Below are positions 8,100 through 17,274 of a stretch of DNA of 64,000 nucleotides, one piece after another (positions within the stretch are counted from its first letter, which is position 1; every line of letters begins with the position of its first letter). Both the position numbers and the translations under genes were made by a program. Origin of the DNA: Deltaproteobacteria bacterium (GTDB lineage: Bacteria > Desulfobacterota > BSN033 > UBA1163); assembly GCA_016875195.1 (NCBI GenBank), contig VGRY01000015.1, positions 1 through 64,000 of the forward strand, read 5' to 3'. The notes under the pieces were generated by a model, which made no database searches, had not been told where the DNA came from, and saw only the letters and a program-made list of their open reading frames with translations.

Positions 8100-9542
8100 A
8101 TGTCGATTACATCATCTTTTTATTCCGGTCTAAGCGGTCTGGACACGCACGGCACCGCCATGAAGGTCATCGGGGACAACATCGCAAACGTCAAAACCAC
8201 AGGGTTTAAGAGCAGTACAGCCCATTTTGAGGATGTCCTGGGTGTCTCTCTCACTGGTGTGGGAGGAGGGAGTCAGACCGGCGCCGGTGCGTCGATCTCT
8301 ACAGTAGACGGCAACTTTATCCAGGGATCTCTGGAGACTACCAATGTGGCCACGGATATAGCCATCAACGGCAAGGGATTTTTCATCGTGCAAGATGCGA
8401 GCTCAGCGGAGACATTTTACACGCGGGCGGGCCACTTCATCATCGACAATCAGGGCTTCTATGTGAACGCTCAAGGTTACCAGGTGCAGGGATACCTCTA
8501 TGACAGCGCAGGGACGTCGTTGGTCGAGACCCTGGCCGATGTCCAGATCAATCAGAACAGCATGATTCCTCCGAGGGTGACGAGCACAGTCGATATGGTC
8601 CTCAATCTGGATGCGAGTGATTCTGTCCCTACCTACTCTGGAAGCGCCTGGGCAGCTTCCACAGCTTATACGGCGGGGACAAGAGTCTATCCCCCGACTC
8701 CCAATGGTTACTCCTATGAGTGTACGGTCGCCGGCACCTCCGGCGCAGCCGGACCCACCTGGCCGACGACCATTGGAGCTACGGTAGTCGATGGGACAGT
8801 GACCTGGACGGTCAGACAAGGGCCCTCCGATATTTCCAATTTTTCAACGATGGTCAATGTTTTTGATACCCTTGGCCAATCCCATCCCGTGCTGATTGCC
8901 TTCAGAAAGACCGCCGCCAATACCTGGGCCTGGCATGCGCTGATCGACGGGGGAGAAGTCATTGGCGGAACGGCCGGGAGGTATCAGCAGATCGGCACAG
9001 ATACATTGACATTTAATACAAGCGGGGCACTCACCTCACCGACGCCCGATGATCTCAATACTTCAGCGATCAACTTTACGAACGGCAGCACGATTGCGGC
9101 CAATGCCATCGATGTCGATTTTACAGGAACGACCCAGTATGGGGCGGCTTCCGCCATTCAGACCCTTGCTCAGGACGGATATACGGCTGGGACGGTTTCG
9201 GGTGTGGGCATCGATGATGAAGGGAATATCGTGGCCAATTACACGAACGGGACCCGTAGAAAGATCGCCCGACTGGCTCTGGCTGATTTCCCCAACCTCA
9301 ACGGCTTAGCCAGGAAAGGATCGACGCTTTATCAGGCCACAACGACTTCAGGTGACCCATTGTACAATAAACCGGGAGTGGGAGGCATGGGAAATATTTC
9401 TTCATCAATGTTAGAAGAGTCGAATGTTGACTTAGCCTCTGAATTCATTAAGATGATCATCATCCAGAGGGGATATCAGGCCAATACCAAAGTGATCACC
9501 ACCACCGATGAGATGTTGGCCCAGCTGATCAATATCCGTTAG
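8100..9542 (+). CDS. flgE: Flagellar hook protein FlgE with inserted domain
   Basis: FlgE polymerises into the hook. The 480-residue protein has a strong site (AAAGGAGG) and the conserved N-terminal rod/hook motif (YSGLSGL, then DNIANVKTTGFK at 26-37) and C-terminal motif (MIIIQRGYQANTKVI). Residues about 183-239 (AWAASTAYTAGTRVYPP through DGTVTWTVRQ) look like a small tryptophan-rich beta module of the kind seen in phage tail and carbohydrate-binding proteins. It is inserted in the surface-exposed D2 region and is absent from most FlgE proteins. It probably decorates the hook surface; its ligand is unknown. Confidence 0.95.
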   Translation: MSITSSFYSGLSGLDTHGTAMKVIGDNIANVKTTGFKSSTAHFEDVLGVSLTGVGGGSQTGAGASISTVDGNFIQGSLETTNVATDIAINGKGFFIVQDASSAETFYTRAGHFIIDNQGFYVNAQGYQVQGYLYDSAGTSLVETLADVQINQNSMIPPRVTSTVDMVLNLDASDSVPTYSGSAWAASTAYTAGTRVYPPTPNGYSYECTVAGTSGAAGPTWPTTIGATVVDGTVTWTVRQGPSDISNFSTMVNVFDTLGQSHPVLIAFRKTAANTWAWHALIDGGEVIGGTAGRYQQIGTDTLTFNTSGALTSPTPDDLNTSAINFTNGSTIAANAIDVDFTGTTQYGAASAIQTLAQDGYTAGTVSGVGIDDEGNIVANYTNGTRRKIARLALADFPNLNGLARKGSTLYQATTTSGDPLYNKPGVGGMGNISSSMLEESNVDLASEFIKMIIIQRGYQANTKVITTTDEMLAQLINIR

Positions 9543-9625
9543 GAGTTTGGAGTTTAAAGTTCGGAGCTCGGAGTGAAAAAATAGAAGAATGATGACTCCG
9601 AACCCCGAACTTAAAACTTCAAACT
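9543..9625. repeat. Inverted repeat after flgE
   Basis: Arms at 9543-9574 and 9595-9625 are built of degenerate GGAGTTT/CGGAGTT units and pair imperfectly over about 31 bases with a 20-base loop. The position right after the flgE stop suggests it ends the fliK-flgD-flgE transcript, but there is no T run. It could also be a dispersed repeat. Confidence 0.5.
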
Positions 9626-9752
9626 GCTTTCTGTCAAATCGTTGACAAAGGGCTTGAATATTGACGGCCGTTCCCCCCTCCCAATTCTCCCCTTCATTTT
9701 AAAAAACCAATTCTTTCAAAAGATTAGCCAACTCTGACAAATTGTTTCCGAT

Positions 9753-9767
9753 TGGCACATTCGTTGC
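9753..9767 (+). promoter_or_regulatory. Sigma-54 promoter for the fliL operon
   Basis: TGGCACATTCGTTGC has GG (9754-9755) and GC (9766-9767) at canonical spacing. The predicted start is near 9779, 28 bases before fliL. Confidence 0.85.
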
Positions 9768-9806
9768 TATTCTTCTCTCTGAAGTTTAATTCAAGGAAAA
9801 GACAGC

Positions 9807-10343
9807 ATGGCAGAAGAACGGGTTGCCGAGATAAAAGAGGACAAAGAGCCAAAAAGCAAGTCTCCAAATGCCCCCAAAAAGAAGAAGGGCCTCCTCCTCA
9901 TCATCATTGCTGGACTCTTTTTCATCATTCTATTGGCCGCTGGTTCAATCTTTTTCTTTGCCCCGTCCATCATTCCGGCGGCGATCCATCCCTTTAAGGA
10001 GGAGGTCTCAAAACAGGAGAAGAAACCCGAACCGGCAAAGCAGGGTCATATCTACAGCCTTGATTCGATGATCGTCAATCTTGCCGATGCAGAATTTTCG
10101 AGATTTTTAAAGATCAAGATCCATCTTGAAAGCGAGGAGTCAAAGCCAAACGAGGAGTATGACAAACGCTTGGCCCAGTTGAAGGATGCCATCCTGACCA
10201 TTCTCTCTAACAAAACCTACTCGGAAATTTCAGACTCGAAGGGGAAGATGAAACTGAAAGAGGAAATTGGCCTTAAAGCGAATCAGCTCTTTGAAAAATT
10301 TAAGGTGAGGACGGTCTACTTCACCGAATTCGTCATCCAGTAA
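9807..10343 (+). CDS. fliL: Flagellar basal-body protein FliL
   Basis: FliL is a single-pass inner-membrane protein around the MS ring that supports stator function. The 178-residue protein has a Lys-rich cytoplasmic tail (9-27), one membrane helix (about 29-52, LLLIIIAGLFFIILL) and a periplasmic stomatin-like domain ending in VRTVYFTEFVIQ, typical of the family. The ATG has AAGGAAAAG upstream and follows a sigma-54 promoter. It is the first gene of the long export-apparatus operon that runs to cheY and probably beyond. Confidence 0.94.
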   Translation: MAEERVAEIKEDKEPKSKSPNAPKKKKGLLLIIIAGLFFIILLAAGSIFFFAPSIIPAAIHPFKEEVSKQEKKPEPAKQGHIYSLDSMIVNLADAEFSRFLKIKIHLESEESKPNEEYDKRLAQLKDAILTILSNKTYSEISDSKGKMKLKEEIGLKANQLFEKFKVRTVYFTEFVIQ

Positions 10344-10352
10344 GATCAAAAT

Positions 10353-11333
10353 ATGGAAAAGATATTGTCCCAAGAAGAGATCGATGCCTTGCTTCATGGA
10401 ATGGAAGGAGGCGAAGTTGACACCACACCCAACCCGAAGGCGTCAAGCCGATCTGGGGTTACTGCATACGATTTCACGAACCCCGATCGGATCATCCGGG
10501 GACGGATGCCCGTTCTGGATGTCGTCAACGATTATTTTTGCAGAATGTTCAGGACCAGCCTCTCATCATCCCTGAGGAAGATCGTCGATGTGAATTCGAA
10601 GGGCATCCAGATGTTGAAGTTCGAAGATTTTATCAAGACTCTTCCCCTTCCGAGCAGTCTTCACATCTTCAAAATGGAACCTCTCCGGGGGCATGCCATC
10701 TTAGTTTTGGAATCGAAGCTTGTCTTCACCCTCGTCGATATTTTTTTCGGGGGATCAGGAAAGATGAGCTTCCGAATCGAAGGCAGGGAATTTACGGCAA
10801 TCGAATCCAGACTGATCCAGAAGGTGGTGGCCATGGTTTTTAGCGACCTGGATAAGGCATGGAGTTCCGTCCATCCCCTGAAGTTTCAATATACCCGGAG
10901 TGAGATGAATCCTAAATTTGTGAGAATCGTTCCGGGCAGTGATCTGGTTATCACTATTTCTTTCGGGGTGGAATTGGAGGATTTCCCGGGGATGATCACC
11001 CTCTGCATTCCCTACGCCATTATCGAACCGATTAAAAACAAACTCTATTCGGGATTTCAGGGCGAGCAGTTTGAAGTGGATCAACACTGGGTATCAAGGC
11101 TATTAGCGCGACTGGAGACCGCCGAGGTAGAGGTGAAGGTTGAACTGGGGAGATCGAAGGTGATGGTCCAGGATCTTCTCAGATGGAAGGAAGGAGACGT
11201 GATTTCTTTGAACCGGGAGGTCTCGGACCTTTTGGCCATACAAATCCAGGGAATTCCAAAATTCTACGGCAAACCAGGGATTTGCAGGGGCAATAAAGCG
11301 ATTCAGATCGAAGGTCGATCAAGACCCGTATAG
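10353..11333 (+). CDS. fliM: Flagellar motor switch protein FliM
   Basis: FliM forms the middle of the C ring and binds phospho-CheY to reverse rotation. The 326-residue protein opens with the CheY-binding peptide (LSQEEIDALLHG, residues 5-16). A CheC-like middle domain (about 50-235) and a C-terminal SPOA domain (about 245-315, LGRSKVMVQDLLRWKEGDVI) follow. The length is normal. It lies nine bases after fliL and is followed by fliN, the usual order. Confidence 0.97.
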   Translation: MEKILSQEEIDALLHGMEGGEVDTTPNPKASSRSGVTAYDFTNPDRIIRGRMPVLDVVNDYFCRMFRTSLSSSLRKIVDVNSKGIQMLKFEDFIKTLPLPSSLHIFKMEPLRGHAILVLESKLVFTLVDIFFGGSGKMSFRIEGREFTAIESRLIQKVVAMVFSDLDKAWSSVHPLKFQYTRSEMNPKFVRIVPGSDLVITISFGVELEDFPGMITLCIPYAIIEPIKNKLYSGFQGEQFEVDQHWVSRLLARLETAEVEVKVELGRSKVMVQDLLRWKEGDVISLNREVSDLLAIQIQGIPKFYGKPGICRGNKAIQIEGRSRPV

Positions 11334-11353
11334 ATTGAATGAGGAGGTCGTTC

Positions 11354-11698
11354 ATGGATGCAGAGCAGCGCCGTTTCACAGGCGAAAAGGGAGGACAAGA
11401 AGAGATGAGCGAGGATGCCTCGTCTCTCAGGGGGAATGGAAATCTGGACTTTATCCTCGACATCCCCCTGGAAGTCTCCGTGGAGTTGGGCCGGACCAGG
11501 ATATTGATCAGCGAGCTTCTTCAGTTAGGGCAGGGCTCTGTCGTTGAGCTCTCCAAACTGGCAGGAGAGCCTCTTGAGATCCTGGTCAATCAGAAATTGG
11601 TGGCCCGCGGAGAAGTGGTGGTCGTCAATGAAAAATTCGGCGTGAGACTGACGGATATCATCAGTCCTGCTGAAAGGGTCAAACAACTGGGAGACTGA
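11354..11698 (+). CDS. fliN: Flagellar motor switch protein FliN
   Basis: FliN forms the base of the C ring and docks the FliH-FliI export ATPase complex. I place the start at ATG 11354, preceded by GAGGAGG; the frame is open to 11339 but that start lacks a site. The 114-residue protein has a variable charged N-terminus and a C-terminal SPOA domain (about 38-105, LEVSVELGRTRILISELL and GEVVVVNEKFGVRL). It is coupled with fliM and fliO. Confidence 0.96.
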   Translation: MDAEQRRFTGEKGGQEEMSEDASSLRGNGNLDFILDIPLEVSVELGRTRILISELLQLGQGSVVELSKLAGEPLEILVNQKLVARGEVVVVNEKFGVRLTDIISPAERVKQLGD

Positions 11699-11703
11699 GG
11701 GAA

Positions 11704-12090
11704 ATGACCGAGGCCGTTTTAAAGATGATTCTTGTGCTGGGGATAATTCTACTTGCTCTCTTTTTTCTCGCCAGGTTGTTGAAGAAAAACCGGATGATGG
11801 CGGGGGGGGCATCCAATGATTCCGCAATCCGAGTGCTGGCCACCCAGTGCCTTGCTCCCCAAAAATACCTCTCTCTGGTCGAGATAGGCGGAGAGGTCCT
11901 GGCCCTCGGAATCTCAGAGGCTCACATCTCCCTTCTCACCAAGATCGAAAACAGAGAGTTCATCGAGAAGATGTTGAACCGGACTGCACACAAACAGGAA
12001 GCCTCCTTTCCTCTCCAATATTTTCCACCCTTTTTCACGAAACCGAAAGGTTTAAAAAATGGGTTATGGAGGAGAGTTTATGGGAAATAA
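11704..12090 (+). CDS. fliO: Flagellar biosynthetic protein FliO
   Basis: FliO is a small membrane protein that helps assemble the FliP-FliQ-FliR core of the export gate. The 128-residue protein has one membrane helix (about 4-25, [21 protein letters not shown]) followed by the cytoplasmic FliO domain ([30 protein letters not shown]). It starts five bases after fliN and overlaps fliP by 11 bases. A run of eight G (11802-11809) lies in its coding sequence. Confidence 0.92.
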   Translation: MTEAVLKMILVLGIILLALFFLARLLKKNRMMAGGASNDSAIRVLATQCLAPQKYLSLVEIGGEVLALGISEAHISLLTKIENREFIEKMLNRTAHKQEASFPLQYFPPFFTKPKGLKNGLWRRVYGK

Positions 12091-12862
12091 CTTCCGGCCC
12101 TTCCATCTTCCCTTGATCATTGGAATAGCGGGGATCATTTTCCTATTTTTCTTCGCCTCACCGGGGTTTGCCCAGACCAAAGCCCTTTCACTTCCCTCGA
12201 TCAAGATCGGCGTCACGGACTCTAAAAATCCGGAGGAGACTTCTGTTCTCCTCCAGATCCTTTTTCTTTTGACCATCCTCTCTCTCGCTCCGGCTATTCT
12301 GATCATGATGACTTCCTTTACACGTCTGATCATCGTCTTTTCCTTTCTGAGGAATGCCATGGGAATTCCTCAGATGCCGCCGAATCAGATCCTGATCGGA
12401 TTGTCCCTCTTTCTCACCTTCTTCATCATGACTCCAGTCTGGCAGGCCGTCAAAGAGAATGCCTACACTCCCTATATGGAGAAAAAGTTTTCACAGGAGA
12501 AGGCCCTTGAAGAGGCGATCAAACCGATTCGCCAGTTCATGTTCAAACAGACCCGCGAGAAAGACCTGGCCCTATTCATGGGCTTGTCGAAAATTCCAAA
12601 ACCGAAGAATACCGATGATATCCCGACCACCGTGCTCCTTCCAGCCTTTATGATCAGCGAGCTGAAGACGGCTTTCCAGATGGGGTTTGTCCTTTTTCTT
12701 CCCTTTCTGGTCATCGATGTGGTGGTCTCGAGCATCCTGTTATCGATGGGGATGATGATGCTTCCGCCCGTGATGATCTCAATGCCTTTCAAAATCCTGC
12801 TCTTCGTCCTGGTCGACGGCTGGCATCTCATCGTGGGCTCGATGGTAAAGGGTTTTTATTGA
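12080..12862 (+). CDS. fliP: Export gate protein FliP
   Basis: FliP forms the five-fold core of the type III export gate. The start at ATG 12080 is chosen for the GGAGGAG directly upstream; the ATG at 12059 is less likely. The roughly 260-residue protein begins with a signal-peptide-like helix ending near SPGFAQ, as in most FliP proteins. Four membrane helices follow, with conserved stretches [19 protein letters not shown] and [18 protein letters not shown]. It sits in canonical fliP-fliQ-fliR order. Confidence 0.96.
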   Translation: MGNNFRPFHLPLIIGIAGIIFLFFFASPGFAQTKALSLPSIKIGVTDSKNPEETSVLLQILFLLTILSLAPAILIMMTSFTRLIIVFSFLRNAMGIPQMPPNQILIGLSLFLTFFIMTPVWQAVKENAYTPYMEKKFSQEKALEEAIKPIRQFMFKQTREKDLALFMGLSKIPKPKNTDDIPTTVLLPAFMISELKTAFQMGFVLFLPFLVIDVVVSSILLSMGMMMLPPVMISMPFKILLFVLVDGWHLIVGSMVKGFY

Positions 12863-12915
12863 ATCCCCGAGCCTATGGAAGAAGTTAATAAAATTTTTCA
12901 TTCGGAGAAACGAAG

Positions 12916-13185
12916 ATGAATCCTGAACTTGTGGTTCGCATTGCAAAAGACGCAATCGAGATCGCTCTCTACCTCTCCCTGCCGATCATGGGAGTGGGGC
13001 TGGTGGTGGGATTCCTCGTCAGCCTTTTTCAGGCAGTCACCCAGATGCACGAGGTTACACTCACCTTTGTCCCGAAGATCGTTGCCGTGCTGCTCACCCT
13101 GCTCGTTCTCATGCCCTGGATGATGCAGAAGATGGTCTATTATACGGAACAATTGCTGATTCAGTTGCCCGGGTTTGCACGATGA
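12916..13185 (+). CDS. fliQ: Export gate protein FliQ
   Basis: FliQ wraps the FliP5-FliR1 core in the export gate. The 89-residue protein is two hydrophobic hairpin helices (about 15-38 and 50-72) with the conserved N-terminal MNPELVVRIAKDAIEIAL and the middle sequence FQAVTQMHEVTLTFVPKI. GGAG lies upstream of the ATG. The length is normal. Confidence 0.96.
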   Translation: MNPELVVRIAKDAIEIALYLSLPIMGVGLVVGFLVSLFQAVTQMHEVTLTFVPKIVAVLLTLLVLMPWMMQKMVYYTEQLLIQLPGFAR

Positions 13186-13200
13186 GAGGAAACGACTTCG

Positions 13201-13995
13201 ATGGTCAATGACTTTTCCCGGTGGACCGCAGATCTGTTTCAGACCTGGCTCCTCGTTCTGATGAGGGTTGCGCCGATCGTCTTTATGATGCCCCTGTTTT
13301 ATTCGCGGAACATCCCTGCCAGGGTGAAAGCCGGATTGACACTGATCATCAGCCTGGCGCTTCTGCCTACGGTCAAGGTCGAGATGGGACGATTCCCGTC
13401 CGAGCCATTGAGCTTCGGCTTCTTCGCGCTCTCCGAATTGATGATCGGATTTCTATTGGGTTTCTCAGTCCGTCTGATCTTTGCCGGCCTCCAGATTGCA
13501 GGCGAACTGGCAGGATTCCAGATGGGGTTCGGTATGGCAAAGGTCATGGACCCCCAGTCCGGCAGCGAATCGACCGTGGTCACGGGATTCTATTACATGA
13601 TTGGACTCCTTCTCTTTTTGACGGTAGACGGACATCACTGGTTTTTTAAAGCCCTCGCGCAGAGTTTTCAACTCCTTGCACCCGGGGAGTTCGAACCACG
13701 GGAGGGACTGGCACAGCTCTTCATTCGTCTATCGGGAAAGATGTTTGTGCTGGCGATTAAGATCGTGGCACCTATTCTGGCCATTATGATGCTGGTACAG
13801 ATTGCCATGGGGATCATTGCGAGGATGATTCCCCAGGTGAATGTCTTGATGACCAGTTTCCCGGTGACGATCAGTCTGGGGCTTATCTTTTTGGGGCTTT
13901 CGGTGGAGCTTTTCTGGCCCGTTCTCAAAAACCTGTTGGATGAATCGGGCAGGGGATTGGCGACCACCCTGTTGCCCCTGATGAAGGGACCATAA
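13201..13995 (+). CDS. fliR: Export gate protein FliR
   Basis: FliR provides the single sixth subunit of the FliP5-FliR1 export core. The 264-residue protein has about six membrane helices and the conserved sequence GLQIAGELAGFQMGFGMAKVMDPQ at about 97-120. AGGAAACG precedes the ATG. Its stop codon overlaps the flhB start (TAATG), which suggests translational coupling. Confidence 0.96.
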   Translation: MVNDFSRWTADLFQTWLLVLMRVAPIVFMMPLFYSRNIPARVKAGLTLIISLALLPTVKVEMGRFPSEPLSFGFFALSELMIGFLLGFSVRLIFAGLQIAGELAGFQMGFGMAKVMDPQSGSESTVVTGFYYMIGLLLFLTVDGHHWFFKALAQSFQLLAPGEFEPREGLAQLFIRLSGKMFVLAIKIVAPILAIMMLVQIAMGIIARMIPQVNVLMTSFPVTISLGLIFLGLSVELFWPVLKNLLDESGRGLATTLLPLMKGP

Positions 13996-15062
13996 TGGCA
14001 GAAGAGTCTTTCTCAGAGCGAACCGAGCAAGCCACGCCGAAAAGGCGTGAAGATGCGAGAAGAAAAGGCCAGGTGGCGAAAAGCCGGGAGATCCCTTCGA
14101 TCTTTATCCTGTTAGGAGGGGCTTCAATTCTGTTTCTTTTCGGCTCTTACCTCTATCGGCACTTTTCCGAGCTTATGGTTCGATTCTTTAAACAGACGGG
14201 AGTTAGGTCTTTTTCTCTCGAGATGGTTCAGACCCTCAATGTAGAGCTGATTCGCTCCCTCCTTCTGATTATTTCTCCGATTCTCATCACGACGTTGGTC
14301 CTATCGGTCCTCGGCCATTACGTTCAAAGCCGGACGCTTTTGGCGACAGAAGCCTTAAAATGGGACTGGTCCAAACTCAATTTCATTAAGGGGTTGAGAA
14401 AACTCTTATCCATTCAATCCTTGGCGGAATTGTTGAAATCGATCCTTAAATTGCTGATCATCGGCGGAGTTGCGTATGTCACGATTAAGAAGGAACTGCC
14501 CGGCCTTTTGCTTCTGACAGATCAGGAACCGGAGGCCATTCTGAACTATGTCCGCTCCATCTCCTGGGGCCTCCTGCTTCGAATCGGCATGGTCATGGTT
14601 GTTCTTGCGGGCCTGGATTATCTTTTCCAACGCTGGACTTATGAAAAGAATCTCCGGATGACCAAACAGGAGGTGAAGGAGGAGTTCAAACAGACCGAGG
14701 GAGATCCGATTGCCAAATCGAGAATACGAAGCCTCCAACGTCAGTTGGCCAGGAGGCGAATGATGGCAGAGGTTCCAAAAGCGGATGTGATCATCACCAA
14801 CCCCACCCATCTGGCCGTGGCCATCTTCTATCAGGTGAAGAAGATGGAAGCGCCCAAGGTATCGGCCAAGGGCTCCGGTTATATCGCGGAGAAGATCGTC
14901 GAGGTGGCAAGGAAGCATCACATTCCCGTGATCGAAAATAAACCCTTAGCCCGGATCCTCTACAAGACCGTCGAGATCGGTCAGATGATTCCGGCCAGCT
15001 TCTACCGCGCCGTGGCCGATATTCTGGCCTATGTCTACAGGATGAAGAACAGGACGTTATAA
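13995..15062 (+). CDS. flhB: Export switch protein FlhB
   Basis: FlhB sits at the export gate and switches substrate class after self-cleavage. The 355-residue protein has the family start (ERTEQATPKRREDARRKGQV), four membrane helices between about 33 and 212, and a cytoplasmic domain with the autocleavage site NPTH at 269-272. It is the canonical full-length gene; a separate C-terminal-domain-only relative lies at 22679. FliK, which triggers the switch, is encoded at 5754. Confidence 0.97.
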   Translation: MAEESFSERTEQATPKRREDARRKGQVAKSREIPSIFILLGGASILFLFGSYLYRHFSELMVRFFKQTGVRSFSLEMVQTLNVELIRSLLLIISPILITTLVLSVLGHYVQSRTLLATEALKWDWSKLNFIKGLRKLLSIQSLAELLKSILKLLIIGGVAYVTIKKELPGLLLLTDQEPEAILNYVRSISWGLLLRIGMVMVVLAGLDYLFQRWTYEKNLRMTKQEVKEEFKQTEGDPIAKSRIRSLQRQLARRRMMAEVPKADVIITNPTHLAVAIFYQVKKMEAPKVSAKGSGYIAEKIVEVARKHHIPVIENKPLARILYKTVEIGQMIPASFYRAVADILAYVYRMKNRTL

Positions 15063-15066
15063 AGAG

Positions 15067-17163
15067 ATGAGCGAAAAGACAGCCTCTTCGTTGCCCCTTC
15101 AGGTCAGCAACCACAGGATCCACCAGGCGGACCTTTATTTAGCCGGAGGGGTTGTCTCTATTCTGTTAGTGATGATCCTTCCCCTTCCTGCTCTTCTGCT
15201 GGATATTCTCCTTTCGTTGAGCATCACCTTCTCGCTGATCATTCTGTTGACCTCCCTCTACATTAAGACCCCACTTGAGTTTTCGACCTTTCCTTCGCTT
15301 CTTCTGGTGACCACCCTGTTCAGGCTTTCACTCAATATCGCCACGACCCGTCTGATCCTGCTCCATGGAAATGAAGGGACGGCCGCAGCCGGCGATGTGA
15401 TCAAATCCTTCGGCCATTTTGTTATCGGCGGAAGCTATCTGGTGGGATTTATCATCTTCATCATTCTGATCATCATCAATTTTATCGTCATCACCAAAGG
15501 AGGCAGCCGAATTGCAGAGGTGGCCGCCCGGTTCACCCTTGATGCCATGCCTGGAAAGCAGATGAGCATCGACGCAGACCTCAACGCCGGAATGATCGAC
15601 GAAAATGAGGCGCGGCGAAGAAGGGCGCTGATCGCCCGGGAAGCCGATTTTTACGGGGCCATGGACGGAGCCAGCAAATTTGTCAGAGGAGAGGCGATTG
15701 CCGGCCTGCTCATCATGATCATCAATATCGTGGGAGGGTTCATCGTCGGCGTCGTTGAGTACAACATGGCTTTTCTCTCGGCCGCTCAAACCTTCACCAT
15801 TCTGACGATCGGAGATGGATTGGTTTCACAAATTCCGGCGCTGATGATCTCGACGGCCGCAGGCATCATCGTCAGCCGCGCAGCCTCCGAGCACAACATG
15901 GGAAAGGAGCTGGGAAACCAGTTCAAGCTTCAGCCCCAGGCCATCAGCCTTTCTGCCGGCATCCTCTTCTTTTTGGGAGTGATTCCCGGTCTTCCCCATA
16001 TTCCTTTTATCGGCCTCTCTCTGGTGATCGGCCTCTTAGGCTACACCGTTTTTAAGGAACAGAAGAAGATGGAGAAAAAGCAAGCCGAAGAGGCGCAGAA
16101 GCTGGCCCCGCCGCCTTCTCCGGAGCAGGTCGAATCGTTCTTAACGTTGGACCGCCTGGAGCTGGAGGTGGGTTATGGATTGATCCCGATCGTCGATGAA
16201 GAGCAGAACGGAGATCTGTTAGAGAGGATCCGCTCCATCCGGCGCCAGTTTGCGACGGAGCTCGGACTGATCGTGCCTCCCCTTCGGGTCAGGGACAACC
16301 TCCAGATGAAACCGGGAGAGTATCGAGTCCTCATCAAAAGCAACGAGGTGGCTCGAGGGGAGATGATGCCGGGTTATGTCATGGCCCTCAGCCCGGGCGA
16401 GGTGAAGAGAACGCTGGACGGCATTCCGACCCAGGAGCCGGTCTTCAGGCTTCCGGCCTTATGGGTTCCTGAGAAGAAGAAGGATGAAGCCCAGTTTGCA
16501 GGATATACCGTGGTCGACATTTCAACCATCATCACCACCCACCTGACGGAAACTCTGCGGTCCCATGCCGACGAGCTTCTGGGCAGGCAGGATGTCCAGA
16601 AATTACTTGATCGTCTGGCTCAACAGTTTCCGAAGGCGGTCGAGGAGTTGACTCCTCAGCTCCTTCCTCTGGGGACGGTGCAGAAGGTCCTTCAAAATCT
16701 CTTGAAGGAGCGCGTCTCCATCCGGGACCTTTTGACCATTGTGGAGACCCTGGCCGATTACGGGCTTCTTACCAAAGATCCTGAGATTCTGACCGAATAT
16801 GTCCGCCAGAAGCTGGCCCGCTCTATCATCAAGCAGTATGAGACTTCGGAAGGGGTTCTGCCCCTCGTCACTCTCGATCAATATACAGAGGATCTGTTAA
16901 GGGATCGCGTTCAAAAAGGGGAATACGGGGTCAATCTTTCCCTGGACCCCGGTCTCGCGCAGAAGATGGTGATGAACATCCATCAAGCTCTCGAACGAAT
17001 GACGCACCTCAATTATCAACCCGTTATTCTTTGCTCCCCCGTGTTGAGGAGACATTTGAAACGGTTGCTCGACCGCCTTCTTCCCCAGGTTGTGGTCCTC
17101 TCCCATAGCGAATTGCCTCCTCAGACAAAGATTCAGGCGATGGGGACAGTGACCATGTCATAA
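15067..17163 (+). CDS. flhA: Export gate protein FlhA
   Basis: FlhA forms the nonameric export gate that binds chaperone-substrate complexes and uses the proton motive force. The 698-residue protein has eight predicted membrane helices in the first 310 residues, the FHIPEP signature at 148-171 (ARFTLDAMPGKQMSIDAD) and a large cytoplasmic domain of about 370 residues. It begins four bases after flhB. All expected regions are present. Confidence 0.97.
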   Translation: MSEKTASSLPLQVSNHRIHQADLYLAGGVVSILLVMILPLPALLLDILLSLSITFSLIILLTSLYIKTPLEFSTFPSLLLVTTLFRLSLNIATTRLILLHGNEGTAAAGDVIKSFGHFVIGGSYLVGFIIFIILIIINFIVITKGGSRIAEVAARFTLDAMPGKQMSIDADLNAGMIDENEARRRRALIAREADFYGAMDGASKFVRGEAIAGLLIMIINIVGGFIVGVVEYNMAFLSAAQTFTILTIGDGLVSQIPALMISTAAGIIVSRAASEHNMGKELGNQFKLQPQAISLSAGILFFLGVIPGLPHIPFIGLSLVIGLLGYTVFKEQKKMEKKQAEEAQKLAPPPSPEQVESFLTLDRLELEVGYGLIPIVDEEQNGDLLERIRSIRRQFATELGLIVPPLRVRDNLQMKPGEYRVLIKSNEVARGEMMPGYVMALSPGEVKRTLDGIPTQEPVFRLPALWVPEKKKDEAQFAGYTVVDISTIITTHLTETLRSHADELLGRQDVQKLLDRLAQQFPKAVEELTPQLLPLGTVQKVLQNLLKERVSIRDLLTIVETLADYGLLTKDPEILTEYVRQKLARSIIKQYETSEGVLPLVTLDQYTEDLLRDRVQKGEYGVNLSLDPGLAQKMVMNIHQALERMTHLNYQPVILCSPVLRRHLKRLLDRLLPQVVVLSHSELPPQTKIQAMGTVTMS

Positions 17164-17274
17164 ACGTTGAAAGGTAAAAGGACCAAGGTAATAAACAGAG
17201 CGATGCGCTGGATTAAGGGACATGGAAGAGTGGGATTGAGACAAAAAAAAAGATGAAGAGCGAGGGAGTTTTTC

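Noticed and set aside
8403-8819. Antisense frame of 138 codons inside flgE
   Set aside because: Shadow of the flgE coding sequence with no recognisable motif.
15328-15789. Antisense frame of 153 codons inside flhA
   Set aside because: Low-complexity Asp/His-rich shadow of the membrane helices of FlhA.
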